Shown: piece after piece, positions 1-8,798 of the stretch
Numbering within the stretch: position 1 is the stretch's first letter
How the letters are laid out: each line of letters begins with the position of its first letter
Assembly: GCF_014654675.1 (NCBI RefSeq)
Contig: NZ_BNBC01000037.1
Coordinates: forward strand, 1 to 64,000
Source: Streptomyces spiralis
Lineage (GTDB): Bacteria; Actinomycetota; Actinomycetes; Streptomycetales; Streptomycetaceae
DNA: 64,000 nucleotides
Direction: 5' to 3'
The notes under the pieces: model-generated
Databases searched by the model: none
What the model saw: the letters and a program-made list of their open reading frames with translations, nothing else
What the model was told of the DNA's origin: nothing
Translations under genes and position numbers: made by a program

Positions 1-69
1 GCCCGCACAGCGCGGTGAAGCAGGAAGCCCCCGGAAGGGTCAGACGACCCAGGCCGGAATCCCTGGACT

Positions 70-450
70 TTAGGCCATGGAGCACGTCAAGTCCGACCGG
101 ATGGTCCCGGCTGCGGTCGCGGCGTCCATGAGCGAGGTGAGGGCGTTCATGATCAGCTCGCGACTCTGGGCGTAGGGGTTGACGCCGGAGTCGACGACTG
201 CGCGCAGGGCCTCGGCCATTCCCAGTTTCGCGGTGGCGTAGTCGATGAAGCGCCCCATCCAGGCGCGAAGCGCCTCGTGTGGCGGCATGGCCGCCAGGAG
301 GTCGGGGGCGGCGTCGCACAGCCGGCTCAGTTCGTTGCGGTAGGCGGCCTCGATCAGCGCCTCCCGGGTGGGGAGCGGGGCAGGGCGCTGAGGCGGACTC
401 ATCGGCACCCGAGCCGGAACGACTGCGCGGTTTCGAAGTAGCGAGAACAC
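70..450 (-). pseudogene. TetR-family regulator remnant (C-terminal half only)
   Basis: The 126-codon frame begins with unrelated proline-rich codons and then enters a TetR ligand-binding domain at PTREALIEAAYRNEL. That domain closely resembles residues about 70-150 of the intact TetR protein at 7068-7673 (same IEAxYRxExxRLCDxAP pattern). The N-terminal helix-turn-helix is absent and no HTH-like frame lies upstream to about 540. The end is also short: it stops at IRSDLTCSMA before the last helices. It cannot bind DNA as it stands, so I read it as a decayed paralogue. Whether any start codon is still used is unknown. Confidence 0.6.
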
Positions 451-537
451 CCTTGATCCATGAGAGGCCGCAGCCCGTTTTCGGTGGCTCGGTCATCCAG
501 TCTGCCCAGATGCCGGGCCTCTTGTGAGCGGAGGGGC

Positions 538-1236
538 TCAGTGCAGCCGTCGCGCACGCAGCACCAGGTCGTCGGTATGGTGCGCGCCGGCGCCGCCGTC
601 GGGTGCCACGCGTGGTCGCTGCTCGTTCACCTCCACCTTCCAGTCATCGGTGAGCAGGGCGGCGACCATCGAGGGCCAGACGTAGTCAGCCGGATCGAAG
701 CCGCTGTCGTGCGCCTGCTGGGTGTCCATCCCCGCGTGGTGTACGAGCAGCAGCACGCCGCCGGGCGCGACGGCCGCGAGCAGCGCTCGCTCGGCTGCGG
801 CGTCGGGGGTGCGCAGCAGGGCTGGATACTGCGCGGAGACCAGGTCGAAGGAGGCTGGCGGGAGCGCCGCTTCCGTCAGCGCGGCGTGTACCCAGCGAAC
901 GGCGACGCCTGCGTCCCGCGCGTGCCCGGCCGCCCGCTCCAGCGCCACGCCCGAGACCTCGAGAGCGGTCACGTCCCAGCCGCCGCGCGCGAGCCAGACG
1001 GCGTCCGCGCCCTCGCCGCAGCCGACGTCGAGCACCCGCCCGGGCGTGAGCCCGGCGACCTCGGCCACGAGCGCACCGTTGGGCTGGCCGCTCCACAGCT
1101 GTTGTCGATCGGCGTATCGGTTGTCCCACTCCGCCCGCACCGCGGGGTCTCCGACGTATCCGTCGCCAGGAAAGGAAGTGTCAGACGCGGGCGATCCCGC
1201 TGTGATGTTGTCGGTCACGGGTCCAACGTCACCCAT
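538..1236 (-). CDS. Class I SAM-dependent methyltransferase
   Basis: A Rossmann-type methyltransferase of about 232 residues when started at the ATG at 1236 (MGDVGPVTD). Motif I is VLDVGCGEGAD (SAM-binding glycine loop). It is followed by an acidic strand end (VTALEVS), the motif II/III region FDLVSAQYPALL and the post-III strand GGVLLLVHHAG. The overall pattern (W..RY..R..LWSGQPN near the N-terminus) is that of the small tellurite-resistance/thiopurine-like methyltransferases of actinomycetes, but the substrate cannot be told. A longer frame reaches 1317, and an AGGAG lies too far from the ATG to settle the start. It stands alone between two remnants. Confidence 0.8.
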   Translation of the reverse strand: MGDVGPVTDNITAGSPASDTSFPGDGYVGDPAVRAEWDNRYADRQQLWSGQPNGALVAEVAGLTPGRVLDVGCGEGADAVWLARGGWDVTALEVSGVALERAAGHARDAGVAVRWVHAALTEAALPPASFDLVSAQYPALLRTPDAAAERALLAAVAPGGVLLLVHHAGMDTQQAHDSGFDPADYVWPSMVAALLTDDWKVEVNEQRPRVAPDGGAGAHHTDDLVLRARRLH

Positions 1237-1317
1237 CGTGGCACGGTCACGCCACTCCTGTTGCCGCTCCGGCAAAACGGCGTCCAAGGGGCGAGGAACA
1301 GCCGGGCGTAGTCGCAC

Positions 1318-1689
1318 CGGACGTCATCGAAACAGACCGGTCGCGGCATCCTTGACCTGCGCAGTCAATCTTCGATGGCACGAACCGTCGTCAATCAATC
1401 TTCGGTGGCAATCGGGCAAGGTTCGCTGTCACAGGTCATCCGCCCCCTGGATTGCTGACCTTCAGCGACAGTTGGCCAGAGGCGGTGGCAAGGCCTCTGG
1501 TGGCCGGGCTTCGCTCAAGGTCAGTGCGTCAGGACGAACAGGGCGCGCAGCAGGCCGGTCGCGCGGGCGGGATCGGTGCGGGGCTTGGTGAGGATCCGTC
1601 GGTTCGACGAAGCGGCCGCAGCGCCCCGGTCCGCCCCCTTACCGGCCGGCGCGGGGGTTTCGTCGGCGACCCGGCCGAGCTGACCCGGT
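1318..1689. other. Intergenic stretch without a supported gene
   Basis: No convincing gene. It holds a 15-bp direct repeat, CAATCTTCGATGGCA at 1366-1380 and CAATCTTCGGTGGCA at 1396-1410, exactly 30 bp apart. Leftward of 1640 a minus-strand run (..TKPRTDPARATGLLRALFVLTH) may be the tail of another degraded gene, but it is too short to name. Confidence 0.4.
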
Positions 1690-2092
1690 GAATCCGCGCG
1701 GACGTCGCGCGGATGCCGGAGGAACTGGCCGGGCGTCTTCTCCGGGAGCGGGCACGAAGTCCCCCGAGGACGGTCCGTGCAGGTAGCTCAAGGGCAGCAC
1801 CCCGCTGCCTCTTCCGGGACTTACGGCACCAGGGCGCGAGATCACCGAAGCGAACCGCTTGCGCTCGCCTGTGGTCTCATCGACGCGCTTGTCGTTCACG
1901 CGCGGCGCTCGCACCTCGACCGCCCCGGCCGCGGTGGTGACCTTCCTCGGCGTGAGGTAGCCGTTGCGGACGACCAGGCGCCGGCCCGTCTCGTCCCGCT
2001 CGTCGGTCAATTGCCTATGTCGGCGCTGACTTCGCCGCCAGCGCGGCGGCGAGCATCCGCCTGGCGCCTTCACGGACGATCTCGTCGATCAG
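1690..2092 (-). pseudogene. IS256-family transposase remnant
   Basis: Reading leftward from 2092 the minus strand encodes LIDEIVREGARRMLAAAL, then the frame changes (EVSADIG in one frame, QLTDERDETGRRLVVRNG in the next). It continues through GAVEVRAPRVNDKR, ERKRFASVI and VLPLSYLHGPSSGDFVPA. These are landmarks of IS256-family transposases (Mutator class, N-terminal third). At least two frameshifts are visible, and the DDE catalytic portion after SSGDFVPA dissolves into unrelated sequence. It is a dead fragment. No inverted repeats were found at its edges. Confidence 0.85.
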
Positions 2093-2344
2093 GGAACCTC
2101 CGCGTGCTCCCCGAGCTTGCTCCACAGGTCTTGAGCATTGCTCCCCGGGCAGTTGCGGCTCCTCTCGATCACCGGATGAACCCTCGAAAGGTCCAGGTTC
2201 CGCCGAGTGACAGAAGAAGTGCGCCCTGGTGGAGCCGCCGCTCGTACCGCCCGGCTGGCCGCGGGGGCCTGCGGCGCACGACTCGCTGTGCCGTTGCGCC
2301 GAGGAGCAGGATGCCGGCTCCGTGGACTCCGGGACGTGAGCGAA

Positions 2345-2381
2345 CCGGTGGGGCGGGAGCCGCTCGGTTCCGCCCCACCGG
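2345..2381. terminator. Hairpin terminator after the S8 protease gene
   Basis: Perfect 12-bp stem (CCGGTGGGGCGG pairing with CCGCCCCACCGG) with a 13-nt loop, 36 bases beyond the stop codon of the minus-strand protease. No T-tract follows, which is usual for high-GC actinomycetes. Confidence 0.7.
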
Positions 2382-2416
2382 CCACTTGGGAGCCACGGCT
2401 GGCTGGGGTTACCGCG

Positions 2417-5400
2417 TCACTCCCAGGAGTACTGGTTCGTGGACACCAACTGGCCTGGAATCACCTGCCCCTTGGTGCGGAGCTCGGTGTACGCCCAGTA
2501 CTCGACGTCAGGCGTCAGCGGAGCACCCGGCCGCAGTTTGTACTGCGGTGTCGTGCCGCGCTCCACTGCGGTCGGCAGTTCCAGCGTCGCCGGCGTGTAG
2601 TGGCCGTTACGGCTGAGGACGACGTGGCCGAGCCGGTAGTCGGCGACCGGGCTACCGGAGTCCTGTGCGAAGACATACGCCGTGTACGTGCCCGCTTCCG
2701 GCATGAAGACCCAGGCCCGCTCGGAGCTGCTCCAGCTGGCGGCGCTCCGGTAGACCAGCTTGTCGCCCTTGTACAGCCAGAGGTCGAGGTTGGTGTCCGG
2801 GTCGTCGGTCGCGGTGTCCACGACGATTCCGGCGCTGCCCGCCGGCACCTTGAAGGAGTGCGCCTGTACTCCGAGGGCCTTCCGGTCGAAGACCCCGCCG
2901 CTGACCCCGGTCTGCATCGAGTACGACTCCCGCTGCATGGGGGCGTAGCCGGTCGACCGGCCGGAGACCGGGCCGGTGAAGCCCGGCTCGAACATGCCGT
3001 AGGTGCCGTCGGCGAGCCGGCCGAACTCTTCCAGGTTGTCGTCGTACTGCCGGGGCGAGATGCCCCACGGGCGCGCGGCGACCGGGATCCGTACCTGGTG
3101 GTCGGTGCCGCGCCAGGTGATCGCGCCGGTGACGTAGCGGTCCCACGGTGCGCTGCCGCGCCGCAGCGTGATGGTGACCGTGGCGGTTTCACCCGGTGCC
3201 ACCGTCACCGTTGCTGGTGCGAGGCTCACCTGCATGCCCTCCAGCCCGCTCGTCGAGGCATGGTACGTCTCGCGCTTGCTGTCGACGTTGGTCAGCTTGC
3301 GGGTCAGCACCACCGGCTTGGTGCCGTCGTAATCACGCAGCCCGATCGACGGCAGGTTCAGCTCGCGGCCGTCGGGCTGAGCCGCTTCGCTGAAGGCGGT
3401 CAGACTCTTGGCGTCCGGCTCGATGACCAGTCCCGGATCGCCGGCCCGCTTCAGCGACGGCAGCCCGCTGCCCTGGGCCAGCGGGCTGGTGTTGCCCACG
3501 GTGCTGGCTGTGGTGTGCAACGCCGAGGCGACCGCGCCGGGCGTCCAGCCGGGATGCTCGGCCCGCAGGATCGCGGCCTCACCGGCTACGTGCGGGGCCG
3601 CCATCGAGGTCCCCGAGTACGCGTCGTACTGCCGGCCGAAGTTTCCCGGCGGGGAGACGGCCGCGATGATGTCGCTTCCGGGGGCGACCAGGTCGGGCTT
3701 CATCAGCCCGGGGTGCATCTTGTCCGGGCCGGTCGCAGAGTAGTCCGCGATGGTCGGCACACGTGGGGCACCGGAGCCGTGGCTGCTCGAAGTGAGCAGT
3801 GCGGTGCCGTCGGCCGGGTGCCTCATCAGGTAGTTGAAGATCTTGCCGGCCTGGTCCCTGGTGTTCAGATAGAGCACCGGGAAGTCGTAGATGCTGTTGA
3901 CCCGGAAGTTGCCATTGGGGTCGAAGAGGACCATTGCCGCCGCGTGTTTGGCCTTGAGCTCCTCCACCGCGCCGTAGGGGCTGTCCAGGGCGCAGGCGAC
4001 CACCTTGCCCTTCACCTTCGCCGCGTCCAGACTGCCCGGCTCGCAGTACGCCGACCCCTCCTCCAGTGTGCCGGCCTGCTCGCCGAAGACCAGCGGCAGG
4101 GATCGGCCGCCGGGGAGCACGTCCAGCGAGGCGCCGGTGATCGAGGTGCCGTCGCCGAGCCGGACGGTTCCCTCGTTCACGTAGGTCACCGCCGCGCCGA
4201 CGGTGGTGACCCACGGCTGGGTGTTGCTGACCGCGCTGCTGAAGCCGGAGTTGCCGGCCGCGGCCGTGACGAAGACTCCGGCCAGCGTGGCGTTGAGGAA
4301 GGCCTGGCCGATCGGGGTGTTGGGCTCGCTGTCCCCGAACTGCGTCCCGATCGAGTAGTTGAGCACCTGTACGCCGTCGGCGACCGCCGCGTCGATGCCC
4401 GCGATGATGTCGGCGTCGTATCCCGAGCCGCCCCAGAGGACCTTGTAGACGGCGATCTGCGCGTCCGGGGCCACACCGGAGATCGAACCGAAGTTCCGCC
4501 CCGAGATGGTGACGTTGTCGACGGGCAGGCCGGCCGCGGTGGACGCCGTGTGCGTACCGTGCCCGACCATGTCCCGGGGGGAGAGCACCTCACCCTCGGG
4601 CAGCGTGCCACCCGACGCCGCGAGGTAGGTGTCGGCGAAGTACCGGGCGCCGACGATCTTGCCGTTGCAGTGCTGGGCGGCGAAGGTGTAGCCGGTCTGG
4701 CAGGTGCCGTGCCAGCCCGCCGGGGCCGTCGATATCCGCTTGGCGAACGACGGGCTCTCCGGCCAGATCCCGGTGTCCAGGACGCCGATCACGGTCCCGG
4801 CGCCGGTGCTTCTGCCCGGCTTCCGCGCGGCGGACTTCTGCGCGCCGGCCGCCGGCGAGTCGGTTGCCCGGGCGCCGGTGGTCGACGCCCCAGTCCTCGC
4901 TGTTCCGGCGGTGCCCGTCGCGGTGCCGGTCGTCGGCTGCGGCGTGGTGTCACCAAGAGACGCCTGGCTGGTGCCGACCACCTGGGACTTGGTGACCGAG
5001 CGGACCCGCTTGTCCGCCTTCAGTTCCTCGACCTGAGCGGCGGTCAGCGTGGCGGAGAATCCGTTGAAGGCCGTGGTGTAGACCTCGTTGACCGTGAGGC
5101 CGGCTGCTTTGGCCACGGCCGTCCGCCGGGTGCCGAGGTGCTTCCGGTACGCCTTCGCCGCCCCCGACTGCGATTCCAGCGGCTCGCCCGGCGCCGGGCG
5201 GGTCCGGGCCAGCCCTGAGAGCCGGCCCGTGTACGTCGCCACCGGTTCCTCGGCGAGTTGCACAATGTACGGAGTGCGGCCGGAGGGCTTTTGCTTGTGT
5301 TTCGCATCGGACTCACCGGTCTGGCGAGGTCTGAACCGGCCGGCGCCCCCGGTCAGGTCGACCCGATCTCCGCCGGGTCGCAGTCCAGAGCTGACACCGT

Positions 5401-5536
5401 TGCCCACCGAGGTGTCCGGCTCGGCGGCTGCCGCCGTTGCCGTACCCGCGGTGGCGACCGTGCCGCCGCCGGCCAGGACGAAGGCCAGCAGGGGTATGGC
5501 CAGCCTCCGTCGCTGGGTTCGTCTGCTCGTAGCCAC
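2417..5536 (-). CDS. Secreted subtilisin-like serine protease (S8) with I9 propeptide and PA domain
   Basis: A 1039-residue preproprotease. Residues 1-38 form a Sec signal (RRTQRRR, then LAIPLLAFVLAGGG, then Ala-rich). An inhibitor-I9-like propeptide lies at about 88-188 (YIVQLAEEP, FNGFSATLTAAQ). The S8 catalytic residues are visible: Asp254 in VLDTGIWPES, His326 in GHGTHTAS, oxyanion Asn429 in AAAGNSG and Ser644 in GTSMAAPHVAG. A PA insert lies at about 470-590 between Asn and Ser, and a fibronectin-III-like region near 740-830. The C-terminus resembles a pre-peptidase beta-sandwich (NLDLWLYKGD). The linker at 195-245 is a low-complexity T/G/A stretch. It is the size of plant/actinobacterial cucumisin-like proteases and stands as a single transcription unit; the target is extracellular protein, specific substrate unknown. 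Confidence 0.93.
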   Translation of the reverse strand: MATSRRTQRRRLAIPLLAFVLAGGGTVATAGTATAAAAEPDTSVGNGVSSGLRPGGDRVDLTGGAGRFRPRQTGESDAKHKQKPSGRTPYIVQLAEEPVATYTGRLSGLARTRPAPGEPLESQSGAAKAYRKHLGTRRTAVAKAAGLTVNEVYTTAFNGFSATLTAAQVEELKADKRVRSVTKSQVVGTSQASLGDTTPQPTTGTATGTAGTARTGASTTGARATDSPAAGAQKSAARKPGRSTGAGTVIGVLDTGIWPESPSFAKRISTAPAGWHGTCQTGYTFAAQHCNGKIVGARYFADTYLAASGGTLPEGEVLSPRDMVGHGTHTASTAAGLPVDNVTISGRNFGSISGVAPDAQIAVYKVLWGGSGYDADIIAGIDAAVADGVQVLNYSIGTQFGDSEPNTPIGQAFLNATLAGVFVTAAAGNSGFSSAVSNTQPWVTTVGAAVTYVNEGTVRLGDGTSITGASLDVLPGGRSLPLVFGEQAGTLEEGSAYCEPGSLDAAKVKGKVVACALDSPYGAVEELKAKHAAAMVLFDPNGNFRVNSIYDFPVLYLNTRDQAGKIFNYLMRHPADGTALLTSSSHGSGAPRVPTIADYSATGPDKMHPGLMKPDLVAPGSDIIAAVSPPGNFGRQYDAYSGTSMAAPHVAGEAAILRAEHPGWTPGAVASALHTTASTVGNTSPLAQGSGLPSLKRAGDPGLVIEPDAKSLTAFSEAAQPDGRELNLPSIGLRDYDGTKPVVLTRKLTNVDSKRETYHASTSGLEGMQVSLAPATVTVAPGETATVTITLRRGSAPWDRYVTGAITWRGTDHQVRIPVAARPWGISPRQYDDNLEEFGRLADGTYGMFEPGFTGPVSGRSTGYAPMQRESYSMQTGVSGGVFDRKALGVQAHSFKVPAGSAGIVVDTATDDPDTNLDLWLYKGDKLVYRSAASWSSSERAWVFMPEAGTYTAYVFAQDSGSPVADYRLGHVVLSRNGHYTPATLELPTAVERGTTPQYKLRPGAPLTPDVEYWAYTELRTKGQVIPGQLVSTNQYSWE

Positions 5537-5993
5537 GAGACTCCTTCCAGTAGCTCCCTCATGGGAGCGATCCCATGAGCGTCGACGCTCTCTCTCGGGA
5601 TGTGAGAGGGGAGCGCGACCTACCTAACTGGACGTCAGTTAACAAGGTGTTACAGGTTGTTTCAGACGCTCACGTGGCCACAGTGGCTGTACTTCTCCGG
5701 GAAGCAGGGGACCCCGTCGAGGACGCTCCGGCCCCTTGCGATCGCACGTACCGGACGCCGCAGGGCCCGACCTTCGGGCGGACAACGCGAATGTGTCCCG
5801 TCCTGGTGTTCCATCCCTTCGGCCCCATTTGGTCCCGGGGCCGGAGGCGAGTCGGTGCGGGCGCCGGCGTCTGTCGAACGAATGTGGCCGGCCTGAGGCT
5901 GTCCAGCGCAGCCAAGGCGGATCTCCGCCGTCATGGGACGGGGTTCGCCTGCCGTGGTCGAACGATGACGAGGCCGTCGGCGACGAAGTCTTG
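5537..5993. other. Protease promoter region and spacer up to IS5-type element
   Basis: Contains the minus-strand upstream region of the protease, including an AT-rich patch at about 5628-5660 that would suit a promoter. No frame in it has recognisable protein similarity. Confidence 0.4.
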
Positions 5994-6892
5994 GAACTCC
6001 TAACGAAGTGAAAGCTTCTTCACTCGGCGCCGGCAGATGACGCTGCAGGCCAGGCTGAGGAAGGCCTTGTGGATGTCGTCGTGGATTTCCCAGCGGATGC
6101 GTAACCGGCGGAACCAGTGCAGCAGCGCGTAGCTCTGCTCGACCACCCACCGGTGGACGCCCGGACCTGAGCCGTGGTCGGTGCCGCGGCGGGCGATGAC
6201 GAGGGTGATCCCCAGGGCCCGGACCTGCTTGCGGTACTTGTCGTGGTCGTAGCCGCGGTCGGCGTAGAGCGCGACCGGTCGCTGTCGGGGCCGCCCTCGT
6301 CGGCCGCGTACGGGCGGGACGGCCTGGATCAGGGGGACGAGTTGGGTGACGTCGTTGCGGTTTCCGCCGGTCACCGATACCGCCAGCGGGATGCCGTGCC
6401 CTTCGGTGATCAGATGGTGCTTGGATCCTGTTCGGGCACGGTCGACCGCACTCGGTCCTGTTTTGGGCCGCCTTTGAGCGCCCTGACGTGCGAGCCGTCG
6501 ATCACCGCCCTCGACCAGTCCAGCGCGCCTGCGGCGTTCAGTTCAGCCAGGAGCGACTCGTGCAGACGCTGCCACACACCCGCGTCGTTCCAGAGACGCA
6601 GGCGCCGCCAGCACGTCATGCCGGAACCGAAGCCCAGCTCCTGCGGCAGGAACTCCCACGGAATGCCGGTGTACAGCACGAACAGGATGCCCGACAGCAC
6701 CTTCCGGTCGTCCAGGCGCTTACGGCCAGGGTGATCGGCACGGCGCGGCGCCACCGGCAGCAACGGCTGGATCCGCGACCACAACTCGTCCGACACGATC
6801 CACGGCGGCTGCTCGCCCCTTCTCATGTGCAGGTCAACAGCCCATCAGGTGGCCACATCCCAAGGACAGAAACGCCATTCTGTTAGGAGTTC
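5994..6892 (-). mobile_element. IS5-family insertion sequence, apparently intact
   Basis: An 899-bp element bounded by inverted ends. GAACTCCTAAC begins at 5994 and its reverse complement GTTAGGAGTTC ends at 6892, with partial agreement for a few more bases inward. The transposase (6000-6826, minus) fills it, and its stop codon lies inside the left inverted repeat. The bases outside are TTG on the left and TCA on the right, so no target duplication is evident; the flanks may have been rearranged after insertion. Confidence 0.85.
6000..6826 (-). CDS. IS5-family transposase made by -1 frameshifting
   Basis: DDE transposase in two overlapping phases. The upstream frame (6410-6826) begins MRRGEQPPWIVSDELW and runs to VIDGSHVRALKGGPK, holding the first catalytic Asp (VIDGSH). 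The downstream frame continues TGPSAVDRARTGSKHHL, then GIPLAVSVTGGN, YADRGYD (second Asp) and VVEQSYALLHWFRRLR (the E region). The switch occurs at an A-AAA-C run (codons CCA AAA CAG), a normal -1 slippage site in IS5 relatives (IS427/ISL2-like groups). No other lesion is seen, so the element could be active. The second half has its own ATG only by chance. Confidence 0.85.
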
Positions 6893-7067
6893 TCAGGTGT
6901 GAGGCACGCGCCCTGAGTTCGGGCACACGGTCCAGGACGATGCCGAAGTGGTCGCCGTGCGCCGCGAGGACGGTGTCCGCTGGGAACTCTCGTTCCCGTC
7001 GGTCCCCGGCGTCCGTGACGATCAGTGGCCGCGGGGCGGATGCCCGAATCGACGATGGACGTTCTTC
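6893..7067 (-). other. Short orphan reading frame next to the IS5 element
   Basis: Downstream of the TetR stop, the minus strand carries about 45 codons with gene-like composition (RPLIVTDAGDRRE, AAHGDHFGIVLDRVPELRAR) and no start. It runs straight into the right end of the IS. It may be the tail of a gene cut by the insertion or by the TetR junction. I do not recognise the family. Confidence 0.3.
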
Positions 7068-7673
7068 TCAGCGCCCTGACGGGCCCGGGCAGGGTTTCAC
7101 GATGCCGTGCAGGAGCAGGTCGATGAGCCGGGTGGCGAGATCGCGCCGTCCCTCGCTCGAGGTCATGAGGCTTATCCCGCCGAGGGCCATGAGCACATCC
7201 CGGGCGTCGACTCCGGCGTGGGCCGGGGACTGACCCTCCCCTGCGGCAAGCAGGTGCGCGATGGCATCGGTGAGCAGGGCCCGGGTGTTCATCTTCTCGC
7301 CATCGTCGGTCAGCACCACGCGCAGCGCGTCGGCCATGGCTTCCTTGGCGGTCATGAAGTCGATGAAGTGCTCCATCCATGTCCGCAAGGCGTCCACTGG
7401 TGGCTGCGTGGCCACCAGGCGCGGGGCCGAATCGCACAGGCGCTGCACTTCGTGCCGGTAGATCGCCTCGATCAGCAGTTCCTTGGAGGGAAACCGGCGG
7501 TAGAGCGTGCCGACGCCGACGCCGGCCGCGCGGGCGATGTCCTTGACCGAGGCCCCTGCTCCTTCGCGGGCGAACGCCGCAGCCGCTGCCTCGAGGACCC
7601 GGTCCTCGTTGCGCTGCGCGTCGGCGCGCAGGGACCTGGGGCGCCCCACCGCGCTCCCGTTGTTGCCGGTCAA
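7068..7673 (-). CDS. TetR-family transcriptional repressor
   Basis: 201 residues. The N-terminal HTH (about 22-67) is complete: DRVLEAAAAAFAREG, ASVKDIARAAGVGVGTLYRRFPSKELLIEAIY. The C-terminal ligand domain has the SbtR-like pattern (LRTWMEHFIDFMTAK, MALGGISL). It is divergent from the SDR gene at 7834, and the 160-bp gap between them holds two palindromes with the same core, so it very likely represses both itself and the SDR gene. The truncated paralogue at 70-450 matches its ligand domain. The effector is unknown, perhaps a substrate of the dehydrogenase. Confidence 0.92.
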   Translation of the reverse strand: MTGNNGSAVGRPRSLRADAQRNEDRVLEAAAAAFAREGAGASVKDIARAAGVGVGTLYRRFPSKELLIEAIYRHEVQRLCDSAPRLVATQPPVDALRTWMEHFIDFMTAKEAMADALRVVLTDDGEKMNTRALLTDAIAHLLAAGEGQSPAHAGVDARDVLMALGGISLMTSSEGRRDLATRLIDLLLHGIVKPCPGPSGR

Positions 7674-7700
7674 ACCACACTCCCATCGTCCCGTACTTGC

Positions 7701-7720
7701 AAGCGGAACCAGTTCCGCTT
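7701..7720. promoter_or_regulatory. Palindromic operator O1 of the TetR/SDR pair
   Basis: AAGCGGAACCAGTTCCGCTT: perfect 9-bp arms around a CA centre, 28 bp upstream of the tetR start. It shares the core CGGAAC-N2-GTTCCG with the second palindrome. Confidence 0.8.
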
Positions 7721-7735
7721 AGTGTCGCGAGCGAA

Positions 7736-7751
7736 CCGGAACCGGTTCCGG
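7736..7751. promoter_or_regulatory. Palindromic operator O2 of the TetR/SDR pair
   Basis: CCGGAACCGGTTCCGG, a perfect 16-bp palindrome. Its centre lies 33 bp (about three helical turns) from the centre of O1, so two repressor dimers would sit on the same face of the DNA. Confidence 0.8.
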
Positions 7752-7833
7752 ATGCGAGAGTACGGCGCCACCCTGCCCGCGCGCCACCGGCCGGTGCGCA
7801 CGCCGCCCCTTCACCGCCTTCCTGGAGCACCTC

Positions 7834-8796
7834 ATGACCGACAACCTGATCACCACCCCCTTCGGGGCCCGGACGACCGCCGCCGAGGTGCTGGCAGGCG
7901 TCGACCTCGGGGGCAGGCGAGCCGTCGTCACCGGCGCAGCCTCCGGAATCGGACGCGAAACCGCCCGTGTCCTGGCCGCCGCGGGCGCCGAGGTCACCAT
8001 AGGCGTCCGCGACCTGGCCGCCGGGGCGCACGTCGCCCAGGAGATCACGCCGGAGAGCGGCCCGGGAAGCGTGCACGCCGCGCTGCTCGACCTCACCGAC
8101 CTGGCCTCGGTGCGCTCATTCGTGGAGACGTGGCACGGCCCGCTGCACATGCTGGTGCTCAACGCCGGTGTGATGGCCTCACCTCTGGAGCGGACGAAGG
8201 AGGGTTGGGAGCTTCAGTTCGCCACCAACCACCTCGGGCACTTCGCCCTCGCCACCGGCCTGCACGACGCCCTGGCAGCCGCCCACGGGGCGCGCGTGGT
8301 CGTTGTCAGTTCCGTGGGTCACGTCAATGGCGACGTGCTCTTCGACGACATCAACTTCGAACGGCACCCCTACGACCCTTGGGCGGCCTACAGCCAGTCC
8401 AAGACCGCCAACGTCCTGTTCGCCGTCGAGGCCGGCCGCCGCTGGGCGTCCGACCTGATCGCCGTCAACGCCCTCAACCCCGGCCGCATCACCTCCACCC
8501 GGCTCGGCCGCCACATCGGGGACGTCTCCAACAGCCCGACCTCCTTCGAGGCCGCCAGCACCGACGTGTCCTGGAAGGACATCCCGCAGGGCGCCGCCAC
8601 CTCGGTACTGCTCGCCGCCTCCCCCCTGGTCGACGGCGTGACCGGCCGCTACTTCGAGGACTGCAACGAGGCCGGCCCACACCGGCCCGGGATTCGCCGG
8701 GGAGTGGCGGCCCACGCCGTGGACCCCGAGCGGGCAGCCCACCTGTGGCAGGTCTCCCTCGAAATGCTCACTGCCGCCGCGTCGACAACCGCCTGA
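7834..8796 (+). CDS. SDR-family oxidoreductase (retinol dehydrogenase-like)
   Basis: 320 residues, classical short-chain dehydrogenase. The cofactor motif TGAASGIG is at 33-40, LNAGVM at 109-114, the catalytic Ser in VVVVSSVGH near 159-160 and YSQSK (Tyr186, Lys190) follows. The N-terminal lead (TTPFGARTTAAEVLAGVDL) and the FATNHLGHFALATGL segment are typical of the WWOX/retinol-dehydrogenase-like branch, which commonly uses NADP(H); the substrate cannot be assigned. GGAG lies 8 bases before the ATG. It is divergent from tetR and predicted to be controlled through O1/O2. The C-terminus (residues about 280-320) is longer than the minimal fold. Confidence 0.9.
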   Translation: MTDNLITTPFGARTTAAEVLAGVDLGGRRAVVTGAASGIGRETARVLAAAGAEVTIGVRDLAAGAHVAQEITPESGPGSVHAALLDLTDLASVRSFVETWHGPLHMLVLNAGVMASPLERTKEGWELQFATNHLGHFALATGLHDALAAAHGARVVVVSSVGHVNGDVLFDDINFERHPYDPWAAYSQSKTANVLFAVEAGRRWASDLIAVNALNPGRITSTRLGRHIGDVSNSPTSFEAASTDVSWKDIPQGAATSVLLAASPLVDGVTGRYFEDCNEAGPHRPGIRRGVAAHAVDPERAAHLWQVSLEMLTAAASTTA

Positions 8797-8798
8797 CT

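Noticed and set aside
1436..1467. TGTCACA near 1436 as a member of the sigma regulon
   Set aside because: 15 bases downstream reads GGATT, not CGGTC, and no gene follows on that strand.
2207..5218. Very long plus-strand frame over the protease gene
   Set aside because: It is the antisense of a well-supported S8 protease; its composition is a third-position shadow and it has no family features.
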